A DNA stretch of 64,000 nucleotides from Candidatus Gastranaerophilales bacterium (GTDB taxonomy: Bacteria > Cyanobacteriota > Vampirovibrionia > Gastranaerophilales > Gastranaerophilaceae), in the NCBI GenBank assembly GCA_944325785.1, contig CALVBN010000006.1, positions 1 through 64,000 of the forward strand, written 5' to 3'. The notes under the pieces are model-generated. The model was not told where the DNA came from and did not search any database. It saw nothing but the letters and a program-made list of their open reading frames with translations. Made by a program: the position numbers and the translations under genes. Below are positions 16,721 through 24,823 of this stretch, piece after piece; position 1 is the first letter of the stretch; each line of letters starts with the position of its first letter.

Positions 16721-18154
16721 ATGCTTAATGATATTTTTAATATTTTGTTACCGCAGATGTGTCTGGCTGGATTTATTATACTCCAGCTGATACTTTCAAT
16801 GTTTATTTCTCCGAGATATTACAGGTATGCAAGACTCGTTTCCGTTATCGGAATTTCTTTAAGCATTATTCTTCTATCGGCAGTGCAGACTGAACCGCAG
16901 TATTTTGCTCTTAAAAATTCTTTAATGTCGGATTGTTATACTTCACTGTTCCATTTTTTAATTCTTGTATGCGGATTTTTTACGGCACTGCTTACGAGAA
17001 ATCTTGTTAAAACTATTAAAGCTAAGGCGTATACTTTTCATGCAATACTTCTTACCGCTATTTTCGGGGCAATGAATATAGTATCTGCGAATGATTTTTT
17101 GACCCTGTTTGTTTCGATTGAACTTTTGAGTTTTTCGACTTATTTCTTAATCGCTTCTGCAAAAGGATACTATTCAAAGGAAGCAAGTTTTAAGTATCTT
17201 CTTACATCTGCGGTTTCATCGGGAGTTTTTCTCTTCGGGGTATCATATTTGTACGGAATAACAGGGTCGGTTAATCTTTCTGATATTTATGAAATTGTTG
17301 CATCGCAGGAACCTTCTGTTATGTATTCAATAGCGTCAATTTTGATAGTTTTGGGACTTATCTCTAAGCTTGCTGTTTTTCCGTTTGCAAACTGGATTGT
17401 GGATGTTTATAAAGGGTGCGAGAGTTCTATTCTTGCATTTTTGTCAACGGTGCCTAAACTTGCGTTGTTCGGAATTGTATGCAGACTTTTGGTATTTCCG
17501 TTGAGTGCGGGTTTTGAACTTACTTTTGTTATTGCGCTATTGAGTTTATTAACGGCATTCTGGGCAAATACGTATGCAGTGAGAGAAAATAATGTTAAAG
17601 TTATTTTTGCCTGCTCTGCTTCTGCTAATGCTTCATACGCGCTTCTTGCCGCTTCGCTTGTTTCGGTGTACAATCTTTCAACGGTAATTTTTTATCTGAT
17701 GTGCTATGTGTTTATGAATATAGCAGTATTTGCGTTTTTAAATATATACGGAGATAAAAAACCGCTTAGTGTTAATGATTTTAGGGGTATATTCCATAAT
17801 AACCACGGGCTTGCCGGCGCATATGCTTTTGCTGTAATTGCGCTTGCAGGATTTCCGGTTACATCCGGATTTATTGCAAAAATATATTTGTTCAGCGCAA
17901 TTGCTAATTCCGGATTGATTTTTGTGCCGTTCCTGCTTGCTCTTTTAATTCTTACTGTTGTTGCTCTGTATTATTATTTAAAAATTCTTCTTCCGCTGTT
18001 TGCTGAATATGATAAAAATACGGAAACGGTTTCTTTGCAGGCTGTATTTTCCCAAAAATTTGTTCTTATAATAACGGCTCTCGCGGTATTGATTATGGGA
18101 GTTTATCCGGAAAGGTTTATAGAACTCTGCAGGTTTATTGCGTATAATATCTAA
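16721..18154 (+). CDS. nuoN: Complex I subunit N (NuoN/NdhB), antiporter-like
   Basis: Third antiporter-like subunit, 477 aa. SIELLSFSTYFLIAS has the conserved Glu, and the block KLAVFPFANWIVDVYKGCESSILAFLSTVPKLA matches the NuoN version of the pump signature. KVIFACSASANASYALL is more divergent than in NuoL and NuoM. The ATG at 16721 follows ggaga at 8 nt. It is the last gene of the operon, and a repeat begins 3 bp after its stop. No nuoE, nuoF or nuoG exists anywhere in the window. Confidence 0.94.
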   Translation: MLNDIFNILLPQMCLAGFIILQLILSMFISPRYYRYARLVSVIGISLSIILLSAVQTEPQYFALKNSLMSDCYTSLFHFLILVCGFFTALLTRNLVKTIKAKAYTFHAILLTAIFGAMNIVSANDFLTLFVSIELLSFSTYFLIASAKGYYSKEASFKYLLTSAVSSGVFLFGVSYLYGITGSVNLSDIYEIVASQEPSVMYSIASILIVLGLISKLAVFPFANWIVDVYKGCESSILAFLSTVPKLALFGIVCRLLVFPLSAGFELTFVIALLSLLTAFWANTYAVRENNVKVIFACSASANASYALLAASLVSVYNLSTVIFYLMCYVFMNIAVFAFLNIYGDKKPLSVNDFRGIFHNNHGLAGAYAFAVIALAGFPVTSGFIAKIYLFSAIANSGLIFVPFLLALLILTVVALYYYLKILLPLFAEYDKNTETVSLQAVFSQKFVLIITALAVLIMGVYPERFIELCRFIAYNI

Positions 18155-18157
18155 ATT

Positions 18158-18600
18158 GCGTGAGGGGTGATGCGTGAAGGGTGAAGGGAAAAATAGCGGG
18201 GGCTGGCGCTGACGCTTGCTCCGGATAACGCCAAACGGGGAAGCAGACCTCTAAACCGTCATTCAGAGGACGAAAACAATTGTTCAATGAGTCCGAAGAA
18301 TCTCATAAACTTTCGTGAGGGGTGAGACGTGAAGGGTAAAGCGAAAAATTAGGGATTCTTCGGCTCTTACGAGCCTCTGAATGACGCTAAACTGGTAAGT
18401 TGAAAGCCGGACAAAATATATTTACCCTGCCATAAATTACGTTAAGATTGGGGGAGGAAAGTCCCGACAAAAAACATTTACCCCTCCCCTAAGTGACGTT
18501 ATGCATGGCGGTTCAAATCCAAACCAAATACATTTACCCCGCCTCAAATTGCGTCAAGATTGGGGGAGGAAAGCCAGATAAAAAACATTTACCCCTTATT
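18158..18600. repeat. Composite repeat region after the nuo operon
   Basis: Two GTGAGG/GTGAAGG heptad-like blocks (18158-18194 and 18314-18348). The second runs into gattcttcggctcttacgag, then cctctgaatgacgc, then degenerate units at 18371-18600 that end ...acatttacccc at spacings of about 50-65 bp. An inverted cgtcattcagagg is at 18258-18270. These are decayed relatives of the 52-bp array at position 1. No gene is seen between 18155 and 18686. Confidence 0.85.
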
Positions 18601-18686
18601 TTGTAAAGTTTTATTTAAATATATAGCAAAATATTTTTTTATGCGTTTTAATAAATTTGAAACAAATAGAAGGAATATAAATAGCA

Positions 18687-20594
18687 ATGGATACAAAAAT
18701 TAATTTACAGAACAATGTCCAATTTAACGGTAGAATAGGTTTATTAAAAACAAGAAAATTTGCAAAAAGATTAAATAACAGCCGGTATATGGCTTCTATG
18801 ATTTTAAATCAAAACCGACATGATGTTGTAAATCTTACACGCGGTGCAAGTGAAAAACGCATTAGTATGTTTGACAGACTGGTTGATTTATATAACCAAA
18901 GAAATTTTTACAGGACAGGAGATAAGGAAGACTCTTTTCTGGTAAATAGCATTTATAAAAATATAAAAAAACCAAACTCTAAACACATTTCAATCATATC
19001 AAGATTTCAGGGTTCTTTTGAACAGATGAACCGTGTTTTTGCGTCAGTAAAGGGAAGCTCTAAAAAACTGGATTTTGCGAGAAAGGTGAATAAAGAGATT
19101 CTGTCCGGAACAGGTCGTGTTGAAAACGAATTGCTGCCGAAACTTTTAGAATCAGAAAACAGCAGTTATTATGTAGAGAATTATCCTAAAATTAAATCAT
19201 ATTTATATTTGAACAGAAATAACAAAAATGCAGTAGAGGAACTGGATGAAATGGTTGTTTCAAAAACCTTTAATCCAGAGGTATATGATGAAGAATTGAA
19301 AAGACAATATATAATAGATAGTTTTCCTTTCGGAAATACGGAAAATTTTAATTCCAAAATATTTTTAGAAAATTATTCTAAGCCCGGTGCAAAATTTGTC
19401 AATAGAATGGTTGAAAATTTTTATAGAATGGATGACATTATGGAAGCCGGGGCTGATAAATATGTAGCTGATATGTACAAAACTACAACAAAGAAAAATA
19501 TAGATTTTAGAATACAGCTTTTGAATAAGTGGTATTCAAAATATCTGGCACTGGATAATGTCTATAAAAAATCCGGCTTTTTAGAAGGTCTAGATGTATT
19601 GATGCATTTAGCAGACAGCGATAAGCATATTATGAGTTATGTTAATAAAGTTATAACCGAACCGAATATGGTTTATCGGGATATTGCGGAACTGAATGAA
19701 GTTTTAACGGGAGTTTCTTCTAAAAAACTGGATATATTTAAGAAAAATGCTGATAATATAATTTCTATAACAAGCGGTGAAGAAAGAATAAAAGCACTAA
19801 ATGAAAATATTACAAATCCGTTTTTTGAAACTGAAGAATCAAAAGCAAATATGAATCATTTAATAAGATATGGATATAAGAAAAAACCGTCAGTGTTTTC
19901 AAAAGTATCAAAATATTTGAAAAATGTTCTTTTAGAAATGCAGGATAAACTTACTCCGGAAACCCGTTCTGTCTATGCGTTTGATATACCGAAAGCAGAA
20001 TTCAGACCTGTTAAAGAGCCTGTAAAAGTTTCTGCAGCTCCTGCAGAGGCTCCAAAAGCAGAAGAGGTTATAATAAAAGCTCTTAATCCGGAAATACCGG
20101 CTGTTAAAGAGAACAAAAAAACTAATTTTGCAGGAGATGTACTTGCTTTTGCTAAGACAAAATTAGGAGCTAAAACTTTTGAAAGACAGCAGGGCGCTTT
20201 CGGATTGAATGCTACAAAAATGAGATTAAACATGCTTCCGGAAATTTTTGCATCAATAGCTGATACAAGAAAAGCGGATAGAGCAGTAGGAAAGAGAAGA
20301 ATAAATTCTTCTAACAAAGATGCTCTTAATCTGTATCTAAAAATTAACGGAAATAATAAAAAACTTGTGAATTATATGCTCAAAAAACGTAATGTTGACG
20401 GCACAAGAATGTTTGAAGTCAAAGACATAATTGCAATGATTGATAAAGCAGAAGCCAAAATTAAGGCGGAGAAAAAACTTAATCCGAATTACAGAGCAAG
20501 AGATGCAAGAAGATATTACAATCATCTGCAGGAAGCAAAAGTCCAGCAGTACGGAAAATTGACCCGCAAGGAAACTATGCGCGCTAAAGCTTAA
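18687..20594 (+). CDS. Hypothetical protein, 635 aa
   Basis: Not recognised. The start ATG follows agaagga at a good distance. The N-terminus is INLQNNVQFNGRIG, a short V-x-F-x-G motif that I have the impression is common near the start of lineage-specific proteins in this group; a related YKPNFRSAF sits in the protein at 44631. The body is Lys/Asn-rich and almost entirely helical, with no membrane segment or signal peptide. A Pro/Ala-rich linker (about 445-475) separates it from a basic C-terminal helical region (about 485-635). Size and basic charge suggest a structural or nucleic-acid-associated role, but nothing proves it. Confidence 0.82.
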   Translation: MDTKINLQNNVQFNGRIGLLKTRKFAKRLNNSRYMASMILNQNRHDVVNLTRGASEKRISMFDRLVDLYNQRNFYRTGDKEDSFLVNSIYKNIKKPNSKHISIISRFQGSFEQMNRVFASVKGSSKKLDFARKVNKEILSGTGRVENELLPKLLESENSSYYVENYPKIKSYLYLNRNNKNAVEELDEMVVSKTFNPEVYDEELKRQYIIDSFPFGNTENFNSKIFLENYSKPGAKFVNRMVENFYRMDDIMEAGADKYVADMYKTTTKKNIDFRIQLLNKWYSKYLALDNVYKKSGFLEGLDVLMHLADSDKHIMSYVNKVITEPNMVYRDIAELNEVLTGVSSKKLDIFKKNADNIISITSGEERIKALNENITNPFFETEESKANMNHLIRYGYKKKPSVFSKVSKYLKNVLLEMQDKLTPETRSVYAFDIPKAEFRPVKEPVKVSAAPAEAPKAEEVIIKALNPEIPAVKENKKTNFAGDVLAFAKTKLGAKTFERQQGAFGLNATKMRLNMLPEIFASIADTRKADRAVGKRRINSSNKDALNLYLKINGNNKKLVNYMLKKRNVDGTRMFEVKDIIAMIDKAEAKIKAEKKLNPNYRARDARRYYNHLQEAKVQQYGKLTRKETMRAKA

Positions 20595-20662
20595 AATATA
20601 ACCTCTGGTGAAAAATCCGATTTGATGATAATATAGTAATTATTAAAAGAGGATTTAGAACA

Positions 20663-21058
20663 ATGAAGTCAGCAGAGTATTTTAACCAAGGGTATTCCTG
20701 CGCGGAAAGCATAATAATGGAAGCTGTTGAAAAGGGGCTTGTTCCCCAAGAGCTTCTTGCCGTTTCAACATCTTTCTCCGGCGGGATGGGTTCCGGATGC
20801 TTATGCGGAGCGGTCGCTTCTTCTCAAATAGTTTTGGGATATTTATACGGACGCGGAAACAAGTTTGGAAACGATGTCTGCGCAAGAGCTAAAGCGAAAG
20901 AATTTATTGAGAGGTTTAAGCAAAATCATAAAGCGACGTGCTGTCGTGTGCTTACTGCCGGCATGGATATGGCATCTCCGGAGAGAAAAGCGCACTGTAC
21001 AAATATGGTCAATGATTGTTCTAAGATTCTTGAGGAAATGATTAAGGTCAAAGTTTAA
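20663..21058 (+). CDS. C_GCAxxG_C_C family redox-type protein
   Basis: A 131-aa protein of the family named after its cysteine pattern: SCAE near the N-terminus (Cys14), GMGSGCLCGAVASSQIVLG (the C-GCAxxG core), then CARAKAKEFIERF and Cys-rich CCRVLTAGMDM, CTNMVNDC. Family members are thought to bind metal or act in redox chemistry, but the function is not established. An agagga precedes the ATG. It overlaps the formyltransferase by 1 bp (TAATG), so the two are co-translated. Confidence 0.88.
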   Translation: MKSAEYFNQGYSCAESIIMEAVEKGLVPQELLAVSTSFSGGMGSGCLCGAVASSQIVLGYLYGRGNKFGNDVCARAKAKEFIERFKQNHKATCCRVLTAGMDMASPERKAHCTNMVNDCSKILEEMIKVKV

Positions 21059-21999
21059 TGTTTAACAGAACTCTGTTTAAAAAAAGAATACTTTTTGTCG
21101 GCATTCCGGATATGGCATATATCGGGCTTGACGGGCTATTGATGGCAGGGGTAAATATTGTCGGGGTTCTTGGTCCTAAAAAAGATCACAGCATGTATTT
21201 TGATTTTAAAAATTTTGTCTTATCAAGAAGATTAAATTATATTGATTATGACGAACTTGACGAACCACAGTTGATTGAAGCTGTTAGGGCGCTAGATGTT
21301 GATGCGGCGGTTGTCTGTTCTTTTAATTACAAGATTCCGCGTATATTGCTGGAGTCTGTCAAGGACGGATTTATTAATGTCCATCCTTCAATGCTTCCCA
21401 AATACAGGGGCGGTAATCCGTATTCGCGCGTTATTATGAACGGCGAAACAGAAACCGGCGTTACTATTCATTTTATGGATGAAAATTTTGATACAGGCGA
21501 TATTATTGCCCAAAAGCCTTATCATATTCATTCAAAGGCAACGATGGGCACGATTTTTAATGAACTTAACGTGCTCGGGATAGAACTCCTTTTACAGGTG
21601 CTTACTGCATACGAAACCCAGCCCCTTCCGAGAATAAAACAGCCTGTCGGTGATTTTATATCAGGCAAGGGTTTGAGCGAAAGAGATATTTTTATTAATT
21701 ACAATAAAACAGCGGAAGAAATCGAAAGGTTTGTGCGCGCATTGAATCCTTTTATTCTGGCAAGTACAACTTTTAGGGGCAATATGATGAAGGTTATGAA
21801 GGTTGAAGTTGCGTCTGACGCGTTCTGCGTTCCGCATCCGGCGGGTACTGTTGCCAAAATAGAAGACGATAAATTCTTTATTGCAACCTCAAAAGGGCTT
21901 GTTGTGCCGACGGTGATGCAGTTTGGAAGCTTCTTTATCGGCGACAGCAAAGATTTTATCAGAATTGTTAATCCAAAAATCGGCGAAGAATTCAAATAA
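21058..21999 (+). CDS. Methionyl-tRNA formyltransferase family protein
   Basis: Transfers a formyl group from formyl-tetrahydrofolate. The catalytic motif is present as INVHPSMLPKYRGGNP with Asn107 and His109, and ENFDTGDI supplies Asp148. A C-terminal domain (about 205-300) resembles the Fmt C-terminal barrel. Total length of 313 aa is right for Fmt. It differs from typical Fmt (NLHASLLPKYRGAAP), so it could be a paralogue acting on a sugar-amine rather than on initiator tRNA. It begins at the stop of the C_GCAxxG_C_C gene. Confidence 0.85.
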   Translation: MFNRTLFKKRILFVGIPDMAYIGLDGLLMAGVNIVGVLGPKKDHSMYFDFKNFVLSRRLNYIDYDELDEPQLIEAVRALDVDAAVVCSFNYKIPRILLESVKDGFINVHPSMLPKYRGGNPYSRVIMNGETETGVTIHFMDENFDTGDIIAQKPYHIHSKATMGTIFNELNVLGIELLLQVLTAYETQPLPRIKQPVGDFISGKGLSERDIFINYNKTAEEIERFVRALNPFILASTTFRGNMMKVMKVEVASDAFCVPHPAGTVAKIEDDKFFIATSKGLVVPTVMQFGSFFIGDSKDFIRIVNPKIGEEFK

Positions 22000-22034
22000 A
22001 CATCAGCAGGTTAGGGGAAAAGAGGGTAAGTAAG

Positions 22035-22853
22035 GTGGATAAATTAAATTTTTTAACAGCCGGAGTCCCGTTAAAGGCAGGGAATAAAGGATATGAAGCC
22101 GGTTTTGCCGTGCTGGATGAAATGGGCTTGGACGGGCTGGAACTTGAGTTTGTCAGAGGCGTGCGTATAAGCGATAAAAGCCGTGAGGCTGTCAGTGCTT
22201 CTAATAAAGTGATTACTGCGCATGCGCCGTTTTATGTAAATCTCAATGCCAGAGAAGAGGATAAAGTCGAAGCAAGCGTTCAAAGAATAATTGAAACCGC
22301 ACAGACTGCAAATGAACTCGGCGGATACAGCATAACTTTTCATGCGGCGTATTATCTTGATATGGATAAAGAAATTGTTTATAACAAGGTTAAAGACCAG
22401 ATAAAAATTATAACTGATTCTCTTTCCAAAGCCGGCAATAAAATCTGGATACGTCCGGAAACTACCGGTAAAGCAACTCAATGGGGCGATTTGGAAGAAA
22501 TTGTAAGACTTTCTAAGGAATTTGAAACAGTGCTTCCGTGTGTTGATTTTTCGCACCTGCACGCAAGATATAACGGTATTTCTAACACTTATGACGAGTT
22601 TTGCGCAATTTTTGAGAAAATAGGCAATGAACTTGGGGATATTGCGCTTAATAATTTTCACGCCCATATTGCAGGTATAGAATACGGCGCTAAGGGCGAA
22701 AAGAAACATTTAAATCTTGAAGAATCCGATTTTAACTATAAAGATTTACTGAAGGCTTTTAAAAAATTCGGAGTAAAAGGTGCAGTTGTGTGCGAAAGCC
22801 CGAATATTGAAGACGATGCAAAACTGTTAAAAGATTTTTATTTGAGCCTTTGA
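22035..22853 (+). CDS. Endonuclease IV / sugar-isomerase type TIM-barrel protein
   Basis: A 272-aa AP endonuclease family 2 TIM barrel. Likely metal-ligand motifs run in order: AHAPFYVNL, TFHAAYY, IRPETTG, CVDFSHLHAR, HAHIAG, HLNL and a final CESP. This set matches the deoxyribonuclease IV (Nfo) family, which cuts DNA at abasic sites using three zinc ions, better than a sugar epimerase. The start is GTG at 22035 after gtaag. The next gene, ribD, begins 20 bp after its stop. Two genes on, the family-4 uracil-DNA glycosylase would make the abasic sites it repairs. Confidence 0.85.
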   Translation: MDKLNFLTAGVPLKAGNKGYEAGFAVLDEMGLDGLELEFVRGVRISDKSREAVSASNKVITAHAPFYVNLNAREEDKVEASVQRIIETAQTANELGGYSITFHAAYYLDMDKEIVYNKVKDQIKIITDSLSKAGNKIWIRPETTGKATQWGDLEEIVRLSKEFETVLPCVDFSHLHARYNGISNTYDEFCAIFEKIGNELGDIALNNFHAHIAGIEYGAKGEKKHLNLEESDFNYKDLLKAFKKFGVKGAVVCESPNIEDDAKLLKDFYLSL

Positions 22854-22861
22854 TTTTGCGC

Positions 22862-22876
22862 TATACTAAAGCTATG
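22862..22876 (+). promoter_or_regulatory. -10 box and leaderless start of ribD
   Basis: TATACT (22862-22867) is followed by exactly 6 nt and the ATG at 22874; no Shine-Dalgarno sequence is present. A TTG-type -35 is unclear. Confidence 0.6.
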
Positions 22877-23884
22877 AAACAAGATGAAAAATATATGCGT
22901 ATGTGTTTTGCACTGGCAAAAAAGGGGAAAGGCAGAGTTGCGCCTAATCCTATGGTCGGATGTGTTGTTTTGGATAAATATGGCAAAGTAGTATCCAAAG
23001 GATATCACAAAAAATATGGTGAAAACCACGCAGAACGCGACGCTCTGTTGAAATTGAAAAATAATGAAGCAGAAGGCGGAACTCTTTATGTAAATCTTGA
23101 GCCCTGCTCGCATTACGGCAAGACTCCGCCCTGTGTTGATTTAATTATAGAGCGGAAACTGGCAAGAGTTGTAATAGGCATGAAGGACGTTAACCCTTTG
23201 GTGGACGGAATTTCTAAACTGGAAAAAGCGGGTATTAAGGTTGATTTTGCCCTAAAAGAGGGTGCAGAATTTTTAAACCGCGTATTTATCAAAAATATGA
23301 CCAGAAAACTTCCATATGTTGTTTTAAAAACCGCATGTACTATGGACGGAAAAATTGCAACATCCGCCGGTGATTCTAAATGGATAACCTCAGATGAGTC
23401 GCGCGCTCTGGTTTACAAAATGCGAAAAGAATTTGACTGTATAATGACTTCCTCAAATACCGTTATTGCCGATAATCCTTCTATGAAGCATAGATTTAAA
23501 TGCATACTGGATAAGGATTCAAGAACAGATAAAAGCTTTAAAATATATCAGCAGGGAGAAATTTACATTGCATCCAGGGAAAATACTCCGCTAAAAGACG
23601 GCAGGCTGGATTTGGAAGCAGTGCTGAAAGAGCTGTTTAAAAGAGGGATATATTCTGTTTTTGTTGAGTGCGGTGGAACTCTTGCTGGTTCTATGCTGAA
23701 AGAGGGTTTGATAGATGAAATCTATCAGTTTATTGCGCCTAAAATTCTTAATGACAATTCCGGCAAGAGCTGTTTTAACGGGGATAATGTATATAAAATT
23801 GCCGATTGTATAGGAGGCGATATATATGAATTAAAAAAATCTGGTACGGATATTTTGATTAAAGCACGTCTTCAAAAAGTGTAA
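22874..23884 (+). CDS. ribD: Bifunctional riboflavin deaminase/reductase RibD
   Basis: Carries out two steps of riboflavin synthesis: deamination, then reduction of the pyrimidine ribosyl phosphate. The N-terminal deaminase zinc site is His52-Ala-Glu54 with Cys78 and Cys87 (PCSHYGKTPPC). The reductase half begins at about residue 150 with VLKTACTMDGKIAT and continues through CGGTLAGSML. The frame is open to a TTG at 22850, but the ATG at 22874 fits the family N-terminus (DEKYMRMCFALAKKG) and the leaderless promoter. 336 aa. No ribE, ribBA or ribH is nearby. Confidence 0.95.
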   Translation: MKQDEKYMRMCFALAKKGKGRVAPNPMVGCVVLDKYGKVVSKGYHKKYGENHAERDALLKLKNNEAEGGTLYVNLEPCSHYGKTPPCVDLIIERKLARVVIGMKDVNPLVDGISKLEKAGIKVDFALKEGAEFLNRVFIKNMTRKLPYVVLKTACTMDGKIATSAGDSKWITSDESRALVYKMRKEFDCIMTSSNTVIADNPSMKHRFKCILDKDSRTDKSFKIYQQGEIYIASRENTPLKDGRLDLEAVLKELFKRGIYSVFVECGGTLAGSMLKEGLIDEIYQFIAPKILNDNSGKSCFNGDNVYKIADCIGGDIYELKKSGTDILIKARLQKV

Positions 23885-23922
23885 AATATAAGGACAACAA
23901 GATTTGTGCTAATGTTTTAATT

Positions 23923-24507
23923 TTATAATTTATCGTACTCGCGTTTAATTTCTTGAATATCCTGCCACATAAGCCATTTAGGACCGCCTTTTTCGCGGGT
24001 GTCATTTCTTAAAAGATATGAAGGGTGGAATATCGGCATAAGCTTTGCGCCGTGAACGATTTCTCCTCCTTCAAACCATTTTCCCCTTATTTTGGTAATT
24101 CCGCCTATATTGCCTAAAATAGACTGAACCGCGACATTTCCGCATAATAAGATTATCTGAGGTTTTATAATATCAATCTGTGCCTGCAGATATTCCCAGC
24201 AGGCTTCTTTTTCGTCCGGAAGCGGATTCCTGTTCTCCGGCGGTCGGCATTTAACGGTATTGCAGATATATACATCCTGTTCCCTGCTTAAGCCTACAGA
24301 GGCAAAAATTTTATCAAGGAGCTGCCCGGCTTTCCCGACAAATGGCTTGCCTTGCATATCTTCATAATATCCGGGGGCTTCTCCTATCAGCATAAGTTTT
24401 TTGTTGGGAATTCCGTCGTCAAAAACAATATTATGCCTTGTATCCCCTAATTTACATTTATGACACTCCAGACAGCGTTCTTTGATTTGTTTTAACTCTT
24501 CATACAT
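23923..24507 (-). CDS. udg: Uracil-DNA glycosylase, family 4 (Fe-S)
   Basis: Removes uracil from DNA. The family-4 signature is clear: two N-terminal Cys (Cys15, Cys18 in CHKCKLGDTR), GEAPGYYEDMQGKPFVGKAG for the catalytic pocket, NTVKCRPPENRNP with the third Cys, and EACWEYL with the fourth, making a [4Fe-4S] cluster. FHPSYLLR closes the active site. Its 194 aa are normal. The ATG lacks a Shine-Dalgarno sequence and sits 6 nt after an extended -10. Confidence 0.94.
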   Translation of the reverse strand: MYEELKQIKERCLECHKCKLGDTRHNIVFDDGIPNKKLMLIGEAPGYYEDMQGKPFVGKAGQLLDKIFASVGLSREQDVYICNTVKCRPPENRNPLPDEKEACWEYLQAQIDIIKPQIILLCGNVAVQSILGNIGGITKIRGKWFEGGEIVHGAKLMPIFHPSYLLRNDTREKGGPKWLMWQDIQEIKREYDKL

Positions 24508-24513
24508 AAGTAA

Positions 24514-24522
24514 ATGATAGCA
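24514..24522 (-). promoter_or_regulatory. Extended -10 promoter of udg, leaderless
   Basis: Minus-strand TGC-TATCAT ends 6 nt before the udg ATG. It has the same layout as the anmK and phosphopantetheinyl transferase promoters. Confidence 0.6.
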
Positions 24523-24570
24523 TAAATGTTAATTATAAATTTTACATTTTTTTATTATAAAATTTAAATT

Positions 24571-24777
24571 ATGAATATAGGTAGTGAGATTAGGAAATTA
24601 ACAGTAGAGAACGGCGTAACATTAACGCATCTGGCAAAGTGTATTGCCGTAAAAAAGGGCAAGCCGTATTCAGTGCAAAATCTTTCTTCTAAACTGAAAA
24701 AGGGAACCGCCAATTTTAATGAACTTGCGATAATTTTAGAAGAACTCGGGTATGATATAAAATTTGAAAAAAAATGA
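24571..24777 (+). CDS. Small XRE-type helix-turn-helix protein, 68 aa
   Basis: A single small HTH domain: IGSEIRKLTVENGVTLTHLA starts helix 1-2, and SVQNLSSKLKKGTANFNELAIILEELGYDIKF matches the recognition-helix end of the XRE/Cro fold. It is probably a DNA-binding regulator; the target is unknown. A TATAAA box 9 nt before the ATG and the absence of a Shine-Dalgarno sequence suggest a short or absent leader. A strong bidirectional terminator follows it. Confidence 0.75.
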   Translation: MNIGSEIRKLTVENGVTLTHLAKCIAVKKGKPYSVQNLSSKLKKGTANFNELAIILEELGYDIKFEKK

Positions 24778-24781
24778 TAAT

Positions 24782-24823
24782 AAATCAGAAGTGCCGGATT
24801 TTAATCCGGCACTTCTGATTTAT
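24782..24823. terminator. Bidirectional terminator
   Basis: A perfect 18-bp stem with loop ttta (arms beginning AAATCAGAAGTGCCGG) lies between convergent genes and overlaps the stop codon of the acyl-CoA ligase. It can end both transcripts. Confidence 0.85.

Noticed and set aside
22071..22709. Long open frame on the minus strand opposite the endonuclease IV-like gene
   Set aside because: The opposite frame encodes a clear TIM-barrel family protein with conserved metal ligands; the antisense protein has no recognisable domain.
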